The notes under the pieces were generated by a model. It was not told the origin of the DNA and made no database searches. It saw nothing but the letters and a program-made list of their open reading frames with translations. From Heterostelium multicystogenum (lineage: Eukaryota; Evosea; Eumycetozoa; Acytosteliales; Acytosteliaceae): a stretch of DNA of 42,567 nt. The position numbers and the translations under genes are program-made. The DNA lies in NCBI GenBank assembly GCA_003667245.1, contig RCNN01000565.1:1-42567 (forward strand), written 5' to 3'. Of this stretch, positions 37,585-42,567 are shown piece after piece (within the stretch, counting starts at the first letter, position 1; each line of letters opens with the position of its first letter).

Positions 37585-40164
37585 ATGCTCCGTTCATTCC
37601 CATTCATGCGCCGTCGGGCCGTGAAGGCTTTCGGCTGCCCGCTCGTGGCCGCCGCCGCCTTGCACCTGGCCCCCGCACACGCCGGCTACGAGTTCGATGC
37701 GTCGTTTCTCGAAATCGGCGGCGGGCAGAGTTCGGCCGCTGTGAAACAACAGGTCAGCGCCATGAGCGACGGCCAGTTGCCGGGGATTTACCGGGTGGAT
37801 ATCCAGCTCAACCAGCGCTCGATCGAACAGCGTGATGTGCGTTTCATCCGCGCCACCGGCACCCAGGAACGCTCGAGCACCGGCCTGTTCCCCTGCCTGG
37901 ATGTCGAGTTCTTCCGCGCCCAGGGCGTGGCCGACACGGCCCTGCAAAACCGCACCGACGCCGACCCCACCTGCATTGCGTTCGATCAGGGCCTGGCCGG
38001 CGTGAGCTACGACTACGACTTCAACCGCCAGAATCCTGTCGATTGAAATCCCACAGGCCTACCTGGGCAGCATCCCTTTTGAAGTGCGCCGTCGGCAATG
38101 GAGTAACGGCGAACAGGTGGCCTTCACCAACTACAGCTTCACCGGCAGCACCGTGGAGTCCGATACCGGCCGCCGCCAGGACCAGTTCGGCAGCCTGAGG
38201 AGCGGCGTGAATGCCGGGGCCTGGCGCCTGCGCAATTTTTCGACCTGGCAAAAAGGCAGCACCACGCCCGGGCGCTGGGAGTCGCTGGAAACCTACGCCC
38301 AGCGCGACATGGGCAATATGATGGCGATCGCCACCCTGGGCGATTCCACCACCGAAGGCGACCTGTTTGACGCGATCCCCTATCGCGGGCTGGGCATCGC
38401 CTCTGATCTGGACATGCTGCCCGACCAGGCCCGCGAATTCGCCCCTGTGATTCGCGGCATTGCCAATGGCCGCTCGCGGGTGATCATCCGCCAGCGCGGC
38501 TATGTGATCCATGAGCAATGGGTGCCGTCGGGGCCGTTCGCCTTGACCGACCTGTACCCCACCGCCAGCAATGGCGACATCGAAGTCACCGTGGAAGGCC
38601 CGGACGGCCAGCGCCAGGTCTACACCCAGTCGTTCTCGTCGGTGCCCTACATGCTGCGCGAAGGCCAGCTAAGCTATTCGGTATTCGCCGGCCAATACCG
38701 CCCGGCGCAATCGTCCTTTGTGCAGCAAACCCCAACATTTATCCAGGCCTCCCTACGACGCGGTTTGAGCGGCAGCACCACGCTGTTTGGCGGCAGCCTG
38801 CTGAGTAATCAATACAACGCCGGCCTGCTGGGTTTTGCCCACGACTTTGCCGGCTTTGGCGCGATCTCGGTGGACGTGACCCACGCCCGCAGCGACGCCG
38901 TGGGCCGGGAGAAAACCAAGTCCAGCGGCCAGTCGTTTCGCTTTCGCTATTCCAAGTCCCTGGCGGCCACCGACACCAACTTCAGCCTGATCGGCTACCG
39001 CTACTCCACCGGCGGCTACTACTCGTTCAACGAAGCGCTGAACAGCCGCAGCACCGAGCAAACCCTGGACACGTACCGCAGCGGCCACATGAAAAGCAAC
39101 TTCACCGCCAACGTGTCGCAGCAATTGGGCGGCTACGGCGGGTCTATGCCAACGTGTCGAAAACCGCCTACTGGGACAAGAGCAAGGCCGACACCTCGAT
39201 CCAATTGGGATACAGCGCGAGCGTCGGGGACATTTCCTACTCCCTTGGGCTGGGCCTGAACAAAGGCGCCAACAGCGACGACCGCAGCCTGTCCCTGAGC
39301 ATCAGCATGCCCCTGGGCGGCACGCGCAGCCAGCGCGTTACGGCCAACATGAACCAGAGCGCGCGGGGCTCGGCATCACGCACCGCGACCCTGAGCGGCA
39401 ACGCGTTCGAGGACGATACGCTGGCCTACAGCGCGGGTGTGTCGCAGCAAGTCAGCGGCGCGCAACGCCAGACCGGCGGCACCTTCGCCGCGCAATACGA
39501 CGCGCCCAACGCGATTGTGCGCGGTGCCTATAACGAGACCACCGGCAGCCGCCAACTGGACATGGGCGTCGAAGGTTCGGTGGTGGCGTATGGCAGCAAC
39601 CTGATGTTCAGCCAGCCATTGGGCGAAACCAATGTGATCGTCGCCACACCGGGCGCCGCCGACGTGGGCATCAGCAACAAGCGCGGTGTGCGCACCAACA
39701 GCAATGGCTTACACCGTGGTGCCGCAGGCCCTGCCCTATCGCAAAAAACCGCGTGTCGCTGGACACCCAGTCGATGCCGTCTGACGTCGACATCGCCGAG
39801 CCGGTGCAGGAAGTCACGCCAAACCGCGGCGCGTTTGTACTGGCCGACTTCGACACCCGGCGCGGCCAACGCATTCCTGTTTCGCATCAGCGACCCCCTT
39901 GGCGAAGCAGCGCCGTTTGCCGCCCGCGCCGAATTGTTTGCCCCGGATGGCCGCGCCCTCGGCAACACCCTGGTGGCCGACAAAGGCCGCGCGTTCCTGA
40001 CCGGCGTGCCGCCCGAGGCGCGGTTGTTGGTCAGCGTCGACGGCCAGCCGTGGTGCAGCCGTGAATTGAAGCTGGACGAAACAGCGCCTGCCGACGGCGG
40101 CATCACCCAAATGAATATTCAATGTGAGCGCGCGGCCGGTGGGTCGGGTGCCAAGGACTCCTGA
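37585..40164 (+). CDS. Fimbrial outer membrane usher (FimD/PapC family)
   Basis: About 858 residues, the usual usher length. Signal peptide to about residue 32 (AAAALHLAPAHAGYEFDASF), N-terminal periplasmic domain with FLEIGGGQSSAAVKQQ and PGIYRVDIQLNQ, then the 24-strand pore with PYRGLGIASDLDMLPD, QARE-FAPVIRGIANGRSRV (the plug region), FALTDLYPTASNGDIEVTVE and TIFGG-like repeats (STTLFGGSLLSNQYNA). The C-terminal domains have PRKNRVSLDTQ-like and VDGQPWCSRELKLDE with the disulphide Cys. Indels near 38030, 39142, 39707, 39745 and 39862. Its stop is 1 bp from the next start. Confidence 0.92.
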
Positions 40165-40165
40165 C

Positions 40166-41075
40166 ATGATCGTTAAAGCAACACATAAGGTGCGTGGACG
40201 GCTGATGCTTGCGCTGTTGTGCGCAGTATTGAGCTGCCTTTCACAACAGGCGCAAGCGTTGGTCGAAGGGAATCTCAACTGCACAGTGCCAGGCGTTCCG
40301 AGCGGCGGCTACACGTTTACACCGGGCCAGGCGATCAGGATCGTCTTCGAGGCACGTGCACCGTTCGCCGCGCATTCCCCTATTCAGCCGGTTTAAATAC
40401 GCGAATCAACTACATGAGCGGCCCGAATCAAGCCCCGTTGAGATGGTCCGACCCGTATAACAACATCTATTTATACGATCTGAATATCGGCCAATACAGC
40501 CGCAATTGCCTGGGCGGCTACTGCCGGCCTCTACCCCTTAATACTGTGGTGCCTTACCGCTACATTCTGGTGGCACAGCACCCCAAACTGCAGGCACACG
40601 TTGGATAGGGTGTTGCTGGGCGTTACCTCGGAAAACTGGCTGGGTTATGGCGAGTGGTTTCTTAACACAGGGTTTTCATACACCGTAGTCCCGCCTGCCT
40701 GCAGCCTGAGTTCACCCGGCAGCGTCAACCTGCGCTTCGGCTCTATCAAGCAACAGCGACCTCAATAACCAGATGCAGTCGACCACAGTGTCAATTAAAT
40801 GCTCGGCGCAGATGCGAGCCAACGTCTACCTGCTTCCAAACCAGACGGTAGTCAGCCCTACTACCGGTGTGACGCGCACCTCGCTGGCAGGTTTGAACAT
40901 GCAGGCGCTGTGGACCGACACCCTGAACCCGGTGAACTTCACTACCCCGCGCTTTATGCAGTTACGCGTGGGCAGCAATGACGTAAACCTGAGCTTCAAG
41001 CCACAACTGGCGGCCGGGCAATCACCGACGGGTGCGTTTCAGAGCCAATACACGCTGAACATCGACTATCAATGA
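40166..41075 (+). CDS. Fimbrial tip adhesin or minor subunit
   Basis: About 303 residues, twice the size of a pilin, with a signal peptide (LMLALLCAVLSCLSQQAQA). The N-terminal half (ALVEGNLNCTVPGVPSGGYT, NNIYLYDLNIGQYS RNCLGGYC) looks like a receptor-binding domain, and the C-terminal half (TTVSIKCSAQMRANVYLLP to SQYTLNIDYQ) is a pilin domain. This two-domain form after an usher gene is typical of a tip adhesin. Indels near 40375, 40595 and 40748. The receptor is not predictable. Confidence 0.75.
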
Positions 41076-41085
41076 GGGCCTTGCC

Positions 41086-41555
41086 ATGAAAAACTCCACT
41101 GCTCGCCCTGATGCTGCTCAGCAGCACCGCTCACGCTGCCGACGTGGTGAATATCACCGTCAGCGGCACCCTCACCCGCCCACCGTGCGTATTGAGTACC
41201 GGCACAACCCTGACCGCCGCATTTGGCGACGTGCGTACTGACCAGGTGGCGACCACCGGCACTGTGGAAGTGCCGGTGCGCTTGAAGTGCTCGTCGGGTT
41301 CTTCGCTAAATGTCAGCTTCACGTCCAATAACGGCACCTACACCTCCACCGTGGCCAAGACCACGGCGGATAACCTCGGTGTGTCGTTGCTGTGGGCGGA
41401 CAACACGGCGGCAAACCTCAATGGCACCGTCAAGAAATACACCAACCTCAGCGGCGACGTGGATATCAGCCTCAAGGCGCAACTGGTCGAACGCGGCACG
41501 CTGGCGCCGGCGCGTTCACCTCGTCGATGTGGTCATGACCCTCAATTACCTATGA
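41086..41555 (+). CDS. Minor fimbrial subunit
   Basis: About 156 residues. A short signal peptide (LLALMLLSSTAHAADVVN) leads to NITVSGTLTRPPCVLSTGT with the first pilin Cys, VEVPVRLKCSSGSSLNVSF with the second, and an end reading VVMTLNYL, the usual pilin donor strand. One indel near 41099 cuts the signal peptide and one or two near 41510-41530 cut the end. Its stop overlaps the next gene's start as ATGA (41552-41555). Confidence 0.8.
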
Positions 41556-42047
41556 AAGCGCTCGCCTGGATGCTGCTCGGCCGTAGCCAGCACCGCCCTT
41601 GCGCAAGCGGCGGAAAGAAGCGCAGATCGACGTCAGCGGCAAGCTGACCGCACCGCCGTGCACCGCAAGGTTTCCGAGTACGCAACAGGTGGACCTGGGC
41701 AAGGTCAACCTCAACCAGTTGGCCGACGGCAGCACCGTCGCCACCGATGTGCCGCTGGTCTTTCGACTGTCAGGCGGGCGCTCAGGTCGAGCTGAGTTTG
41801 TCGGCGGGCATGGCCCGGGCCCTCACCGTCAGCCCGGTGCTGCTCACCAATCTCCCATCCCTGGGGTTGCAGGTGCAATTGCGTGACAAGACCGACAAGC
41901 CGGGGATCGGCCTGGGCCAAACCGGCACCTGGCCGGTAGAAGACGAACCGTTGGCGCTGACCTGCGCGTCAAGCCCGTGTCCCTGGGCGAGCTGCCGAGG
42001 CGGGTAGCTACAAAGCCACCCTGTTGATGCAGATGACGTACCGCTGA
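41552..42047 (+). CDS. Minor fimbrial subunit
   Basis: About 165 residues, a paralogue of the preceding pilin. It starts MKALAWMLLG with a broken signal peptide, then AQIDVSGKLTAPPCTARFPS with the pilin Cys, VDLGKVNLNQLADGSTVATD, a second Cys near DCQAGAQVELSLSAG, and ends SYKATLLMQMTYR, a pilin-like last strand. Indels near 41582, 41768, 41968 and 41998. Last gene of the fimbrial operon; its stop directly abuts that of the convergent regulator. Confidence 0.75.
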
Positions 42048-42567
42048 TTACTGAAACTGCCGGGCTTCGATGCAATAGGTCAGCAGCGCCTGGTCACTGT
42101 CCACCTCTCAGCTTGCGCATGGCCGAAATCTTTCTGCGCGCTGACGGTCTTGTTGCTGCGGCTCAACTGCCGCGCGATATCGCTCAACGCTCATGCCCGT
42201 CACGAATAAACGCAGCACTTCCATCTCCCGTGGCGACAGGCTCTGGAAGCGCGCCTGCACCTGGGTCACATTGGCCAAGACCGAAGTCGCGGCGGGCTCC
42301 GGTGCGCGGTAACTGCGCTGGGGCACTGATCGCGCCCGAGGGCCTTTTCGATCTCGCCGTGCAGGTGGTTCTTCTGGATCACCCCGCCACACCCAATTCC
42401 TGCAAGCGGGTGAGAATCAGGCTGTTGGAAATCATGGTCAGCACCAGCACCTGGGTCGCGGGAAAGTGACGCAGGATGTACTCGATCAGCTTCAAACCCA
42501 TCGCCATAGGTGTCGTCACCCGGCATGTTGAAATCGGTGATCAGGACTTGCGCCGGTGCTTGCGCAA
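42048..42567 (-). CDS. NarL/LuxR-type response regulator, C-terminal part (5' end beyond the window)
   Basis: The visible ~170 residues hold the later part of a receiver domain (VLITDFNMPGDD with the phosphoacceptor Asp, LVLTMISNSLILTRL, GVAGVIQKNHL with the conserved Lys) and a GerE-type DNA-binding domain (LSPREMEVLRLFVTGMSVSD, IARQLSRSNKTVSAQKISAM). The end reads LLTYCIEARQFQ. Indels near 42496, 42393, 42318, 42185 and 42108. It resembles the RocA/EvgA-type regulators that control chaperone-usher fimbriae. Adjacent, convergent placement suggests that it regulates this operon. Confidence 0.85.

Overview
The window comes from a fluorescent Pseudomonas, most likely of the P. fluorescens group. 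The evidence is the GC-rich Pseudomonas coding style, the gyrA-mtnA / MTA deaminase-ubiG-mupP-yciK gene order known from Pseudomonas, FabV, a signal-peptide-bearing malate:quinone oxidoreductase, and REP palindromes of the GTGGGAGCGGGCTTGCTCGCGAAGGCGG type. It is chromosomal, mostly ordinary housekeeping and transport DNA with a few accessory insertions.

Data caution. Most genes carry one or more apparent single-base frameshifts, including essential ones such as gyrA and ubiG. The broken pieces read through perfectly once one base is added or dropped, often in a homopolymer. I treat these as sequence errors and give whole-gene coordinates across the breaks, with approximate break positions.

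Layout. (1) 1-6063: gyrA 5' part and mtnA on the minus strand, then MTA deaminase, ubiG, mupP and yciK on the plus strand. (2) 6202-14357: a six-gene minus-strand operon (proline-iminopeptidase-like hydrolase, two permeases, two ATPases, solute-binding protein), a divergent LuxR-family solo regulator and a second proline iminopeptidase. This matches the plant-signal-responsive PipR/Aap system of Pseudomonas endophytes. (3) 14367-15624: a REP palindrome split by an IS110-family element at a CT dinucleotide; its left end carries a candidate bridge RNA with guides matching the REP target. (4) 15641-21506: purine uptake genes, namely an NCS2 xanthine/urate-type permease with a LysR regulator, a Tsx-like channel, and the PunC/PunR exporter-type MFS protein and regulator. 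(5) 21572-25667: a class III aminotransferase, a LysR regulator, a HAD phosphatase and fabV. (6) 26050-30385: an LpxO-like hydroxylase, ppnN, a RidA protein, an AbrB/PIN toxin-antitoxin pair and two small exported proteins. (7) 30546-35766: an EamA transporter, two LysR regulators, an NADP-binding F420-type reductase and mqo. (8) 36203-42567: a chaperone-usher fimbrial operon meeting a NarL-family response regulator cut by the window edge.

Cross-cutting patterns: three convergent gene pairs share a 4-bp CTAG in which both stop codons overlap; four small palindromic operator candidates sit in divergent or autoregulated promoters; the ABC operon is joined by ATGA overlaps. No tRNA, rRNA, CRISPR array or prophage was seen.
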